64,000 bases of DNA from Linepithema humile. Taxonomy: Eukaryota; Arthropoda; Insecta; Hymenoptera; Formicidae. Below are positions 1 through 13,482 of this stretch, piece by piece; position 1 is the stretch's first letter, and each line of letters starts with the position of its first letter. The notes below the pieces were generated by a model. That model searched no databases. It saw nothing but the letters and a program-made list of their open reading frames with translations, and had not been told where the DNA came from. Made by a program: the position numbers and the translations under genes. The stretch is from positions 23,772,139-23,836,138 of the forward strand of contig NC_090133.1 in NCBI RefSeq assembly GCF_040581485.1, in the 5' to 3' direction.

Positions 1-3000
1 TGTTATACAGTGTTGCAGACTGCGAAAAGCAGTTTCGACATAAGCGAGAGACTGTGCACAGAAATTGTAATACAGTCAAAGAATACCGAAAGAAAAAAGG
101 CAGATTATTCGGAGCAAAAATGTGAAAGTTGTGTTACGGACAAGTACTTTACAACATTCAGCGCGAATGCTACGCTTTGCAAGTTGACTTTACGTACATA
201 ACGTTACGTGCGCGAATGCATCAATTAATTCAATAATATCGCGCAATTCAATTAGCTTTTTGCACACAAACTTATAAATGTATTCCTTTTACTTTATTAT
301 TAATGCACGATATTTTTCGAACATCATCAAGCAAATATCGACGAGATTTTAACGAAATAAAATTTTGTTGTAATCAATAGTCGTTTCCTTGATGAGATTC
401 GCTTAATTCTTCGTTCGCATTGATTTCAGTCGAATTATCGCGAGCAAACATCTCTTTTTGTCACAAGAGAAACGGTAACAGATCGATGACCCGATAAAAG
501 TCTGCAGCAGCCGTCTATTGTTCGCACAGTAAATTCGCGCGAGTAGAGTAGTAGACGCGTTCGAAATATATTTGTCGGCTGCAAATCCAGCTCTCGGCTG
601 GTTTTTCAACCCCTATCGGCCATCGGTAGGTATCTCGTTCAACCCCTCGGAGCCCCCGAGAGTCGCCCCTCCCTGCCATCCTCCTCTTTTGGCCCTCGGA
701 TCGGCGAATGGGGATCCTTCGCGAAAGTTTACGCGCCCGACACTGTTCGAATAGACGCCTGAATTTCCCCGGTGAATTGCACGAACGTAGTTGTATGTAA
801 CTATGTCGATTCTCCCGGGACGTCACCGAAGTGTCAGTCCCAGTGATTCGGCTGAAATAAAATCTGCTTCCGCGTCTGACGGAGAAAAGAGAAGTCTCCT
901 GCGTTATGAGAAATCCGAAGTCACGAGCGATATTTAAGTAATCGATTACTCGACGATACCGAAATATATGCGGGAGCATTTCATGTTGATGGAACTAGTT
1001 TGAAATTAATTTCGTTTAACATATAAATCAATGTTGATTTTTATTATAGAAAATAAATAAGGGTGGCAAAAATAAATATGAACAATTAACATCAGCGAAA
1101 GATAAAAGGGAACTTTGTTTGGTCGACTAAATGCGGGACGAGCGTTTACTTTAAGGACGATATAAGCCAGCGGCAGAAAGATATCTGAGCATACGAGCCT
1201 CATGAGACACCCAATAATTTCTTCACGCTCACGCGAATCCGCTTGCGGCAAAAAGAGCGAAATCGAGCGGACGCTCCCTATCCTACTCGGAAGTAAAGCA
1301 TGTGTTTTATGTGAAAAGCATCGGATATATCAAGAAGTTTTCGTGTTTGCAGCAGTTAACCTCGAGGAAGCCTCCGGGGAAAGTGACATTGATTTTTCGC
1401 TAAACCTGCATCGGTTGCAGTCCTGCTTTGCATTTTCGGCACACATGTTCGATATTCAATTATTTGTTGAATGTCCGTATCTACATTGATGCATTGTGTA
1501 TTCGCGTGGCAGACTACAGATATGGACGACACGATTCATCTTTACGTTTCACAAGCGCAAAACGAATGGCACTCTTCCTGCTCTATCAGCCTTCACCTTT
1601 CCGATAAAAGATACGCTCACAAAGGAAACGGTAACCTCGTCATCGATACTTTTCAACGGAATCCACGAAAAGAAGTGGAAACAGCCGTTTCATCGATGGT
1701 AGTACAAGAGCGAAAACTCCTTTCCCGGCGGCGTAAAAAGGGAAATCCGATATTCAGCCGAAAGGTGCGCGATGCTTCGAGGGGAAATTACGATCAAAGA
1801 GAGATCGGCTGTGTGGAATAATAGTTGTATCTTTTATCGCGCTGAAATGTTTCTTTGCGATACTTTCCACGTCCGGGGGGAGCTTCTCGCACGATAACGC
1901 GCGGCGACGATACCGCCCGTCGTAATGGGGTTGTAATGGAGATCCGACGGTTTACGGACGGTCGCGTCCGTTTTCGTGCCGTATCCATTATGAGATTCAA
2001 TACTACGCCCCAGATTTGCACAGACGGGGATTGTGTAATGCCAATCGATCTATGTTACAGCGTTACATTAGCTACAAATCGCAGAGCAACAATTCTTCTG
2101 AAATTTCTCTTCTTTTTCTGAATCTTGTTCATGCACTAAATATGTATTTTACAAACGTATTATTGTAGTTCCTATAATTATAGCAAAATTTATATATTTA
2201 TTTTTAATTACAGAAAAATTATTTCCATATACATAAATACGATGTAAAGTAAAAAAAAAAGCGTTGATCTATTTTTCTACTTATCAAATCCGAATATTGA
2301 AGCAACGACTGCTCCACTTAGGAGTTCCACGAGCTACTTATCATCCTCGAACAACTCGAAACAATGAAAGATACAAAACGATGAGAGTTAAAAAGTCTTC
2401 TATTTATTCGCTCCACGTTTCGACCCAAAAGCACAATGCGCGAATAATTAACTGAAAGGGAAGATTTTTCAGGGAGATCCACGCCGGCAGATGCGTCCTT
2501 CATTTCAACGAGACTCGGGCACTCGGTTGAGCCCCCCGTTGATGAATGTGATGTCGTAAGGTCGGGTAAAGATTTTCTTCCAGAATGGCCGCACCCTTCA
2601 CCTCGGGCGGACGAACATTAAATAGACGCGCTCGCGCGTGGTGAGTTGAAACTTTTTAATTCACTATCAAGATGCAAATTCCCTTGTCGGACGGGGCAAT
2701 TTATCCCGTCCTTTGAGGTGGCTGCTACTTACTAAGTAGTTCGCGGATCTTGACTTTCGTATATATCCGGCGGGGATGAAAGCCACGAGGCCGCGGGCGA
2801 CCCTCGGCGACGCCCGCCGACTCGTCGGCATCGGGTGCGTGGGGACCCGCAGTCGCGGCTAAAAGCGCCGCCGACTCGCTTCGCCATGCTCCGCCTTCCT
2901 CGTCTATCCGGCGATCGATTTCGACTCAAACATTCTGCGAAAGGGCTTTTCATCTTCGATGATACGTTTGCCTCGCAGATAATGTTATACATGCCGGCGA

Positions 3001-5400
3001 TGTTAATAAGCGGCAGTAGATTTTAACGTAATTATAAACTTGCAAAGCCAAGGAACACAAGAGAATGTAAATCTCATTAATGATTTATAACCTTCTCAGT
3101 TTCTTACTTGTAAAAGTCAAGCGTAGCCTTAACACTCTGTTGCCTTGAGCCCTTCAATTATACTATTAGCATGTAAAGAAGCAAGAGATTATCTTTGCAC
3201 TGGAAGGCGGCGCATTATTTAAATAATTTTGATAATGAAATTAAAAAATAAAACGCACTGCATTTTCAAAGTTCATCAATGTGCAGTATAGTTTATAAAA
3301 GACCAATGATTACTTTCTAACAGAACATTCTTTATTTCACCGTGTAGAAAATATTCGTACGATAACAAATTTCTCTGCAGCTCAACAATTGCAGCTCAAG
3401 TACGAAATTGCAAGCTGCGCTTTACATTTTCGGCGGTATTTCGGTCGAATGTAAAGTTTACGTCACGTAACTACCTAACGCGTCCTATAACCGCATTTAC
3501 GCAGCGGTTCGTTCTAAACCATAAATGTCGTAATTTATATTGCTTGTATAAGTTTCCGGGCGCGGAACGGAGGACGGATGGTAGCCCGCCAAACTTACTC
3601 GGTCAGTTCGTCAAAGGCAATTTGTGTACCCGTGTTTCGTGGCGGCACTGCGGCGTCCAGCGTGCACAGGGATGCATTTACGCGGGCGTCGCTGTCGTTA
3701 AGTTGACCGTCGGTCGGCTGCGCAGCTGCATCCGGACGGAGGAATATTTCGACTTAATTAGCGGCCGCGCACACGACGAATTTCGGCCGGGCCTGTGTAA
3801 CGTTTGGCGGAGCACCGCACGACGCATTTACATCGCACCGTACGCAGGACGAAATATGCAAAACAGATTATCTAGGCGACTCACCCGGTGGTCAGGGCCG
3901 GGATAGCCGCTCCCGGTCGCAGCTACTACGCGCACACCACGTTGAGTCGTTAGATTATTCATTAAAACGTCCTTTATATATTCAGCCGGTGGTGGCCGGA
4001 GTTTAATGGGCAAGCGGTCGGTAATAAAGCTCTTAATTACTAATTCGCGCGGGAAGAATAGCCAAGAATTTACGTGGACGTCCTCCGTCGCCGCGGATGT
4101 ACGCGCGGGAGTAAATAAAATATTTACAGTCGCCGAGAATTGTCGCGCCTTGCGCGTTACCGCGCTTTATCCGCCTCGGTCGTCGCAGCCAGACTAGATA
4201 TCGCGCGGACAATAGCGTCGTCGTAATTGAGAAAAAAAATGCGTTTATGCGAATACGCGCGCTTTGCGTTCTATGTTTCAAGTGTTGTCTTAAAGCAGAC
4301 CTCTCCAAGTTTTTATTCGCCAGTAAAACGCATCTCGCTTCCCGCCATTGCACCGAGGAAGATAATATTTCCCGGATATAGTAAGTGCACAAATATTTGT
4401 TTACACTTGCGTTCTGTGTTAATTAACGTAAAAAGCCGCACGTTAAAGCAACGTATTTCGTTTCAATCGCCATCGTTGTCATCAAGTGACATAACAATTG
4501 CTATAACTCATGTTTAAGCTTTTCGCGAATAATCTGATATTCCAGCCTTAATCCCTCTTAATTACTCTTTTGCACGTGCTTTGCATAAGACCTTTAACCG
4601 TTTAATAATTCTATCGCTAAAGGAGTAAATTAATAACAAGAGCGGAAGGCGCCGGAAGACCGGCATAGATCACAGACGCGCTGACTAGTGCGACGTTTAT
4701 GAGTCCGTCAGTTTATTCCGGCAACGTATTGTGGACACAAATTGTATACGACGCGTCGTTATAATAATTAACTGGAGCAAGGGGAGACGTGCTTACGCCG
4801 CTCGTGCTCCGAGGTGACTCTAGCTTTATGCCCGGAAACTTCTCCATCCGGATTTGCATAACCACCTCAGAAATTACAGATGCATGCATTAAAGTGGTAG
4901 AAGCGGTCGCGACCAATACTAATTCCCCTGGCTGTCTATTAATTTGCAAAATGGGTATTTTGAGTGCCGGCTCCGTCCGCCGCATTCGTTTCCGGCATTA
5001 CGGATTACCGTTTAATCATACATCGCTGTTTCAGTGCAGAATGTACAATTGTGCGAAACGCGGTGAATCAAAGTGTTCTCTATGAAGTTGCCGAATGCAA
5101 CATGTGATTTCCTGCATCAACGTGAAAAGCAATTTACGTTTATATCTTCCGTTCATTAATGATTACAATTTTATCACGCTACATTACGAAGAGTCTTGAA
5201 ACAAGAATCATTAGAGACAAAAATTATAATCTGAAATTTTTAAGCGTTACCATCATACACTCCGCAACAAAGAGTTCACTTCTCGCAAAAATTTACTCCG
5301 TCTTTTATCTCAACGCAGCGATGACGTTTTCGTAACAGCTTAACGTGCACGATGATATATTGCACCTTGAAAATTTCCAGTGAAAAGAAGAATACTCTCT
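1..5400. other. No gene recognised; mosaic DNA
   Basis: AT-rich background with CpG-rich patches at about 570-760, 2740-2930, 3540-3910 and 4030-4200. Minus-strand donor-like GTAAGT sequences near 2728 and 3595 lack the G before the junction and have no convincing exon upstream. Apart from the two frames at 1202-1821, I found no structured element. Confidence 0.6.
1202..1821 (+). other. Two overlapping unassigned open frames
   Basis: ATG frames of 95 codons (1202-1489) and 116 codons (1471-1821) overlap by 19 bases in different frames. Both have mixed composition without repeats. Neither shows a recognisable domain, signal peptide or membrane segment. Overlapping independent ATG frames are unusual for an insect gene and favour chance. 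Confidence 0.1.
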
Positions 5401-6600
5401 CACAGTCCTACCGCACTTTAATGGATGCACGCGCTACGTCGTTTTGGAGTAACGACTTGCGCTCGCTATTTGTTACCGGCGGCGAATAAAGAAATAACCG
5501 AGGATGGGGCGAAGGCGCGTGTAAAATGGGGAATAAAAGCTGTCTGCGACACGTTATTTCGCCTTTGCATTTCCGCGGATAATACGTACGCCGCCACCCA
5601 AGCAGCGTCGCGACACGACGCGACGCGACGCGACGTTTCCGCGTTTTACGACGTGCGCGGCCAGTCTCCCGCGCTTCCCTTGGCGTTTAATTATACACCG
5701 GCTGTGATTAAGTTTTTTCTCCGTCTTCACGGTAATACGCAATTTCAGGATATGTTTGCCATAATCAAATTAGACCTTGTCGCGACGCGCCCGTGGAACG
5801 TACTCTCGTTCTCGAGCGTAACATATGTGTAATACTCGTCGCGCCGCGTGTAATATTCCCCAAGGTCTCTCGCCCGGTTTAAAAAGAAAGGCGAGAGATC
5901 GCGCCGTTAATATTTGCGCCGCGCTCGACGGCGGCGCGTTCCTGTCGATCCTTATATATCGATCTTTTCTCGGTGTTATATTACGCAACCGCGCCGCGCC
6001 GTTCCCCGCTGCGTCTTTTTATTTCTTATGTTTCCTCGCGAGAACGACGTCTGCTTTATCCATTATATATTCGCCGTAGTGTCTAACGTTACACCGCGCG
6101 ACTCTATCGATGGATTCAGATTACGAAGAATAATAGCTCAATAAAAATGCATAAGGAGCCCCGGTGCCGTCGTTGTCGTCTGCGCGAACACATAGATTAA
6201 GAGGTCGACGAGTCGGCGATATAAAATACATGGATAGAGAGAAGGAGAACAGGCATGATAAACAGGATAATAAAACCGCAGTAAGCTCGATACCTGGCAA
6301 ATTGATCCTGCCTTTCGTCTCGAGGTGACGACAGACGGACCATCACCGTCGCCGTTCCCGAGGGATGTACCCGGCTTGTTTAAATGCAAATCGCCTCGTC
6401 ACCGGCAAAAATAACTCTAGTAATTCGACGCCACCCGTCCAGTTCGGGGTGAATTCCTCTTCCACGCGGCAGGATAATATAATCGCGTCAAGGGTCCTCC
6501 CTGCGGATAATACGTCCTCGTGCGTCTTAACCCTTCCGACGCCCGCGAGAGCGCGATGATATCTGCGTTAGGAAGATAGCAGCAGTCGTAACGCTGCCGT
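5401..6600. other. CpG-rich patch without recognised gene
   Basis: Dense CG dinucleotides, with open frames overlapping on both strands (5425-5832, 5770-5988, 5825-6079), a sign of composition rather than coding. Contains the CGACG minisatellite. Could be a regulatory island; no TATA-initiator pair was recognised. Confidence 0.5.
5616..5635. repeat. (CGACG)4 minisatellite
   Basis: Four exact pentamer copies with a degenerate copy before them, inside a CpG-rich patch. Because the unit is 5 bp, no frame stays in register, and no stop arises on either strand, which helps create the chance open frames here. Confidence 0.9.
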
Positions 6601-9600
6601 TATCAGTGACTTAAACAACGTCTTTAGTTCCCGATCCGCTATCAAAACGTCGAGAAACTACTATAGAGCGTCAATACGCGCGCGATTTACGATTATTACG
6701 AGTGAGTAAAATTTTAGATCCTATGCGAGTATCGTAGTGGCTGTATTAAACCTCGGAGAATATGTTATGTATCTTTGACTTGATGATTTCCCGCGCATAC
6801 ATGAAAAGTGAATCTCGCGGCTGATAACGGGTTTTATGACTAACGCGAGCAGGAAGTTATAAACCGACGAACACCGGCAACTTTGCTCTCGCGGTATGTT
6901 ATTTACATTACCCCGAAAAGTTTTCGGATTTCCACGAGCGTAGGAAAGAGAAAAGTACGTTCGTGCTACAGATCATTTCGTGACAAGTTTTCTTTGGTCT
7001 TTCTCGAAGTTACTCTGAAGTTGTCGAAAACAGTAGAAATTTGTTGTTCAGGATCGCACTCTGATTCGTAAGCAGCGATCTCACTTTTGAAAACTTTTTG
7101 CGAGTAATGGATAAAACCTAATTCACGAGCAGCAATTTTGCAACGTTTTACGGCAAATAATTTTATAACAAACGTATTTTAATTTTTATCTTATTTTCTT
7201 GAGAAACAATAATATTTAGTATAATACTCCGTCGTGTAATTCGATATGTTGTCGAAAAGTTGTTCAGCTGAGTCGGCTATTTTGAAAGAAACTAAAGTCC
7301 TTAACTTTCCAAGATCGATATAATTGAAGCAATTTTAAAAGCACAGACCTGCGAGAAGAGGACAAATCCAGGCAATGTCTCTAACACAGTATGTTCGTAT
7401 TTTGTGTTGCGGTAATAAATTACCTTTTATATCCAATATTTTCAATCTAAATTCTTCGTAATGTTTTCAAAATGATCAATTAAAGCTGCAAGCTGCACCG
7501 TAATCGTCGAAGAGCGTGCGGGAAATGTGCTGCACGCTTTATCACGACTTGGCAAAGACCGTCCATGACCATAAAGGTGGAGATAAAGGAGTTCATGAGA
7601 AATAAGTAAGGGACAAGAGCAGAGCCAATTGAAATCACAGTCGCGGCGCATTCTGGCACGGGTCAGAAGAAAAGAGAAATGGAAGCGGTTTGGCCGTGGC
7701 GGCTCTTGGCCCGGCGTTAATGGCAGAACCATGACACCGATGCGGGCGACGGTGCACAACGTGACCGGACATGCAGCGTGGAATCTGGGTTAACGGTTCC
7801 GCGTTTCGTTCCACGGCCGGTAACATTAAATTCCGCAATCCTGCTCCTGACGCCGCGCCGCGGGCGTGCAGGTATTTTCCGTTTTCGATACCGCACGATA
7901 CCAATTTAGATGCCATGATATCTCCATTAGGTGTACGAATCAACCGGCTGTGTTTCCCATCGAATAATCGTATATCACTCGAGCTCATGAACCGCGCATT
8001 TCGGACATCAAGCTGTATCTATTTGGCTATCGGTATGTCCTGCCTTGTAAACAAGCGAGTTTTCGCCAGCAAATTGCGATTCTATGGTAAGTTGTAAAAA
8101 ACTTTTCACAACTTGGCTTGTTACCTTAAATCAACGAGCACGAACATTTTTACGATTATTTATTTTTCATTGTAAAAGCAGAATATTTATTCCCACGTAT
8201 CTTTCAACTGTTCAAAGCAAAATTTGCTGAACAAAAATAATGATGTGAAATAAGACTGGTTAGGACGGTATTAAATAATGCTGAGCAAGACAATTGATGA
8301 GAATTTCGGATATTTTTCTCTTCATATTCAGTCCGCAAAGAACGCAGGGTAATTACGTTGCGGCACGTCATCGGTGGACGGCCGGCTTATTTTAAACGGG
8401 GTATCGCGTCTAATGCAGACGCAAAACTTCCGCCGTCTTGTAAGGAAGTTCGGAGCGTATTTACGGTCAGACGGGTAGTGTAGCGACGCGCTCAATGAAC
8501 AATGAATAATGTTCGTTCGGTGCCCCGTTTACACCAGTCTGCGCTATGTGCGGGCTCTTGTTTGCGGAGCAAACTGCGCGCGGTACGTCAGTCCGATTAA
8601 TCTCGAATGATGAACGGCGCCTTCGCACGCAGCCGTCACGAAAAATGTGACGAATCAATGAGCATGAGGCGTTTTCTCGCGCGAATTCACTGATCGGCGA
8701 GATATCAAATTGAGCTCCGAACAAGCTTTTAAAGCCGCATTATTATTTAAATTATTCGCCGAAATAATTGCTACGCCATTAGCGTCCGTGGGTGCAAATT
8801 GCAACGATTTTAATAATGTAAACCGAGTTTACCTTCAATTATTCTCCGGCTACCTCGCCGTTGTAATTTCGCAGCTTCGCCTCCGTGCGGGGCGTTTTTC
8901 TCTCGTAATTTTTATTATTCAATTCACGTCCGCACCCTCTCAAAACGCGCTACCGCATTGCATCCATCTGTGACATGCGTTTAATTTTCTAACCGCTTCT
9001 TGTTTCGTCGTAAACGGGGATTAGTGGCGCATTAACGATCGATCATTCGTTACCAAGTTGATTATTTTACTCAATTTTACAGCAATATTAAGTATTATTT
9101 AATAATACGCATAAAAGTATCACAAATCAATTCTTTCATCAATCGAGAAGTTTTTCTTAAAGAAAAACATAATTGGACACTAAAAGTTTTTTCTCATTCA
9201 ATATTCTTATGATGATTTGAATATTATTTCTACAAAGAGTCTTTGTAAAACAAAATAAAATAACACGGAAATGATGCTTTGTAACGGCATCACAAATTGC
9301 TCGAAACTGGTTTGTATCGAAAACGATATGCCGGACACGAAGGGGTAACAACAAACACGCTGATATAACATCGTGTGCGTATTCCAAAGGGGTGCATAAT
9401 CACGCATGACGCACGGATGTAACGCAAGGATGGATCGGCTGTTTTTGTCACCAACAGCAACATTACGTAGTGTACACATGTATGAGTCGGTGTAGTGGAA
9501 AAACACATTGCTGCAAAAGCCTTTCGTCATTCTCGAGATAAAAAACCTATTTGCTCTACTTATCAAGAAAAGCGCAGGGAGATATTGATTTTCTGTGTGT

Positions 9601-10370
9601 GTGCCGCTAAATGTGAAAATATATGGACTGCGTCAGACGTAACGTATTGTCTTTTATATTTTGTTTTCCCTAATAAATCTGATATAAATTCTTTCAACTT
9701 ATAAAATATTTAAGCATCATAAATTCATTTAATTAATTTCTATCTAGTATTTTCAACTGTACGAAATTGAACAGAATTCCAGTTTGAAGCCTGATTACTA
9801 AAACATTTAACAATGAAAATAATTTGTATTTTGTGTGTCTATATATAATAAATAAAACTTTTTAATCGGTCATTATTTTGTATAAATGCGTGTTATGTTC
9901 ATGCTGAATTTAACGTGGCGTAGCTGTATGAATAGCAGCTAAGAGAGTCGAGAGTGCGACCCGCGCCTCTTAATTCATTTGATTATCTTAATGTAGAGTT
10001 GTGGACCACGGGCTTAGGTGCCCACGTGAACTTAGCCCCAGGGTTATCTTTATTCACGCGATTTCGGTACAACACTCCTGCGTGGATTTGGCAATCTCAT
10101 TTAGATCTAACTATCATTAGAAGTCCTTGCTGCACGTATCCACAATTATTCTAAATTGTAGCACGCAAGAATATGGAGAACTAACATTATGTTATTCAAC
10201 TGAGCAGAAAGTCTGCACTTACAATCCATCAATTAAATTATATTTGCGCGCCGGGGCGCACTGTAATTTGTTACAATTTGATCTTAATACGCGCTCTTAT
10301 GTTAAACACGTAAAATTCGCATTTAGTGACCTGCCGTTGCAGAACAATCGCTTAATGTACCCGGTGCTCT
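6601..10370. other. No gene recognised
   Basis: Mostly AT-rich, with moderate-GC stretches at 7480-8060 and 8340-8990. A plus-strand donor ATG|GTAAGT occurs at 8086/8087 at the end of a 108-codon frame beginning at 7771, but no acceptor or recognisable peptide supports an exon. From 9040 to 9900 the DNA is plain AT-rich. Confidence 0.6.
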
Positions 10371-10736
10371 AATTGAGCGAAAACGATTTCGTCTCGCGGG
10401 CTCCATTTAGAGCGCGGCGCGCGGTCGTCGCAGACGGCAACACTAAATCTTTCGCAGAAAGAGCGGCGCGCGGTGGAAAGGGAGGGGTGCCCGAATTTCG
10501 GGCGAGGATGTGTCTCAGGGGCGGACTGTCGCGCGCTGATAAAGCGTTAGAAATCATCAGGCGTATTGTGCTTACGCACGCTCGTAAATAACTCGGGTTA
10601 CTTACGAGCGCCAGACCGAAAGTGCCGCCGCGCTCGGAAATTCGCAGACCCATTACACGGCCGACCAGGCTGCCCCTGCGACTTTGAGACAGTTTAATGC
10701 GAATCGCGAGGGTGCGACTGGTGGTGTATGATGGCG

Positions 10737-10810
10737 GCCCGGGGGGTGGCCGAAGGAGAGCCTGGTGGATGTGTTGCCGGGCGGAGCGGGGAAAGGCTCG
10801 GGAGGGGGTT
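10737..10810 (+). other. G-rich patch
   Basis: Many G runs (GGGGGG, GGGCGG, GGGG, GGG, GGGGG) over about 70 bases. The last four runs are spaced closely except for one 8-base loop, so quadruplex potential is borderline. Open frames on either strand here reflect composition. Confidence 0.6.
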
Positions 10811-11265
10811 TACGCAACGACGTGAATGATGAGGGCACCGAATGGTGGTCACTTGTTAATGGTACGTTCGAAGCCCCGAAGCTTAAGGGTTGCATCGCGA
10901 CACCAAGTCCGTTCCGAGTGTGTTGTAAATTAAATTGATACAGTACCTGCGACCCTCATCATTCTACTCCCTAATCTCTCGCGACGTGTGTGCGCGATAG
11001 TAATTTGTGAGCGTTACATTTGGCTAATTTCGGATCATTGCGGGTCTATCTACAAATTAAATATAGTTAATGGAAAGTTTATCAATTGAAATTTATTGAA
11101 TTGGCCCCCGTATTGTTTTCTTGAAAGACATAAAACGTTGATACCAATAAATTTTTGACTTCTCATTCGATTCGTTTTCATACATTCGTCATTTGTATGT
11201 AATGTAAATGAAAAGGAAAGTGAAATCATCGTCGTACATAAATATCATGGTTTTCGAAAGCGACC

Positions 11266-11293
11266 AATGTAATATTACATGTAATATTACATT
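11266..11293. repeat. Perfect 28-bp palindrome
   Basis: Two 14-base arms are exact reverse complements with no spacer. Each contains TGTAATATTACA-like sequence, so the whole is also a tandem of TAATATTACATG units. The surroundings are AT-rich and no open frame is nearby. It could bind a dimeric factor or be a chance product of AT-rich repeats. Confidence 0.8.
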
Positions 11294-13262
11294 CATTTAG
11301 TCTTTCTATTAATAATATTAATAATTATTAATCACGTCGAACTAATTGCAACTGCGATATGTTTTAAAATCTCACCAACTAGGAAGTGAATGAATACAAG
11401 TTCGTTAAATTCTATAGTCTCGTGATGTTGCACATCCATCTTCGTGTCGCGGGGCATCTCGCGAATAGCATAATGGTTTTTACGGCTTAATAATAAATTT
11501 ACAAGTTGTTACCCCGGCCACGTACGATTAATCTTGTCTAACTAGATGACGTTTTAGAAACTCGTGCTGTGCAGTAAAGATTAATCACCCGTATTCCAAC
11601 GGTTACCGTATGGAAAACTTATATAATCAAAGTACAAGTTTTCAGATAAGGCGACGCATCGTTCAAATTATCTTTTCTGGAAACGATGCATTTTTCATGT
11701 CGCTCTGCTTTGGTGACAGAAAACGCCCATTTGATAAGATTGTAATGGATCGTTTATGACGTATAGATTAAAAATTAATTTTCCTAAATAGCTATACTAT
11801 ATATATAGAAAATAAAAAAATATATAAGCTCTGTTTTTATTTTTAGTTTTTTTGCAAGTATTATAAAATGAGAAAATTATAAAATTAGAATAAATTAAAT
11901 TTTTCTGATTAATGACCTCTTCAGACATTTTATGTTCTATTTATGTCAATCATAATTAAAGCATGATCAAAATTCTATATATTATTATTCTATATATATC
12001 AGAGTGCTGATGAATGCGGAATAAATGAGCCTGTTAAAAGAAATCGCTACAAAGAGCTAATTTTTTTCTAAAATTTTATTCAATTTTTAAAAAAGACCAA
12101 CTTTTCTTTGCACTAAATTTTGACGACGTCGTTCGACGTGAAATACATTTTGTGTTTGCTGAATCAAATGCAGTTTAATGCTCGACTCGACGATTGGTTT
12201 CGGTCAAATGTCATCCGGAGATCACCAAATCGATGACCGACTATTAACGAATTTGATGCGAGTATCCGACACGAAGTGCTAATAAAACGTTCGAGCGTGT
12301 TAACGATCTCTTCGCCGGTCCGTCGTGCGTTTTATTACAACTACGAGTACTTATCGCGCCTTCGTCACGCTCTCGCACGGAAAAACATCGTCGTTGCCGC
12401 GACAATTAACGGTGTTTTTTATTTCCTCCACCTTTGGGCCATTTCGGGCTATTCTTGTCGCGGGACCACGCCCGTCGACGTTTTTATCGGTCACACTTTA
12501 TTGCCTGCATTACCGTCGTAAACCATTGAGCCAACGAAAGATGCGGTGATGCGGAAAATGTGAACGTGCATTCTGTATGCAGAGTAGACTTTCCAACAGT
12601 ATTTTTACCGATGGAATATCTATATCTATCATTTTATACTTTCCATCAAAATAGGTAAAGGAATAAAATGTAATAGTAACTGCTATTTATTAGAGCGTTA
12701 CTTAAGAGATAGTTTTAATGTTTGATATGGATTTATATTTTGTTTACGTGCGTAGAAAACAAAAGTTTTATTGTACATATTTACATAAATTTTTATATTA
12801 TGTTAATTTTTTAAATATCGTTAAACATATTATTTTATTATCAATATCTTATGCCTAATTTTTACATGTTACTTTTCTAGTATGCAAATTTTTATTTAGA
12901 AAGATAAAATTAAGATATTTAGCAAATGTATGCATTAATATTTTCACGTAGACATATATATCGAGCTCATGGATAATATTTAAAACTAAATACTTCGTCT
13001 TTAGTTCTAAACGAGCTGTCGGCAAAAGAATCTCCTCATTCTCTCCTCCGTGCAAAGAAGATACTCAACGAACGTTGTTGTCTCTTAGACCAACACTTCC
13101 GATCGGCAGCTTCCGACAAAACGATCCGCTCGTTTTCTGTCATTACCTGCTCCAAAGTGGATATCTTTGGGTCGTTACGAGCCTGTAGCGAAGTAGCGGC
13201 TTCCGATTTCCAGGTACTTCGATACAGGTTCGTTACCGTAACTCGCCGCTCTAAGAAAGAAA

Positions 13263-13275
13263 GAGAGAGAGAGAG
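13263..13275. repeat. Short GA repeat
   Basis: GA dinucleotide run preceded by AAGAAAGAA. GA tracts of this kind can bind GAGA-type factors in insects; nothing else marks this copy as functional. Confidence 0.8.
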
Positions 13276-13448
13276 CCAAAAGTTCACCATCATAGCGTGA
13301 TGTGTAACTCACAGCTTTCCAAGTCGTTCTAAATTGAAAGCGGACGACTCGGACGTGCGAGAACTGAAGAGCACACGAAAGAACTCGAAATCAAGCAGCA
13401 CTGGCGTACGAAAAAAACTCGCCGAGGCGGATACATTAATATACATAG

Positions 13449-13452
<4 letters not shown>

Positions 13453-13482
<30 letters not shown>
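13453..13482. repeat. (CGT)10 microsatellite
   Basis: Ten exact CGT units. On the opposite strand the repeat reads ACG and encodes a threonine run inside an otherwise unrecognised open frame, an artefact of the repeat. Confidence 0.95.

Larger units (their letters stand above)
10371..13000. other. G-rich patch followed by AT-rich DNA
   Basis: 10371-10900 is GC-rich with open frames on both strands. 10950-13000 is AT-rich and holds the 28-bp palindrome at 11266 and many TATATA stretches (11790-11830, 11970-12000). No gene, RNA or transposon was recognised. Confidence 0.6.

Noticed and set aside
3174..3184. miR-1-like ATGTAAAGAAG
   Set aside because: Only the middle eleven bases match, the seed start differs and no hairpin partner was found.
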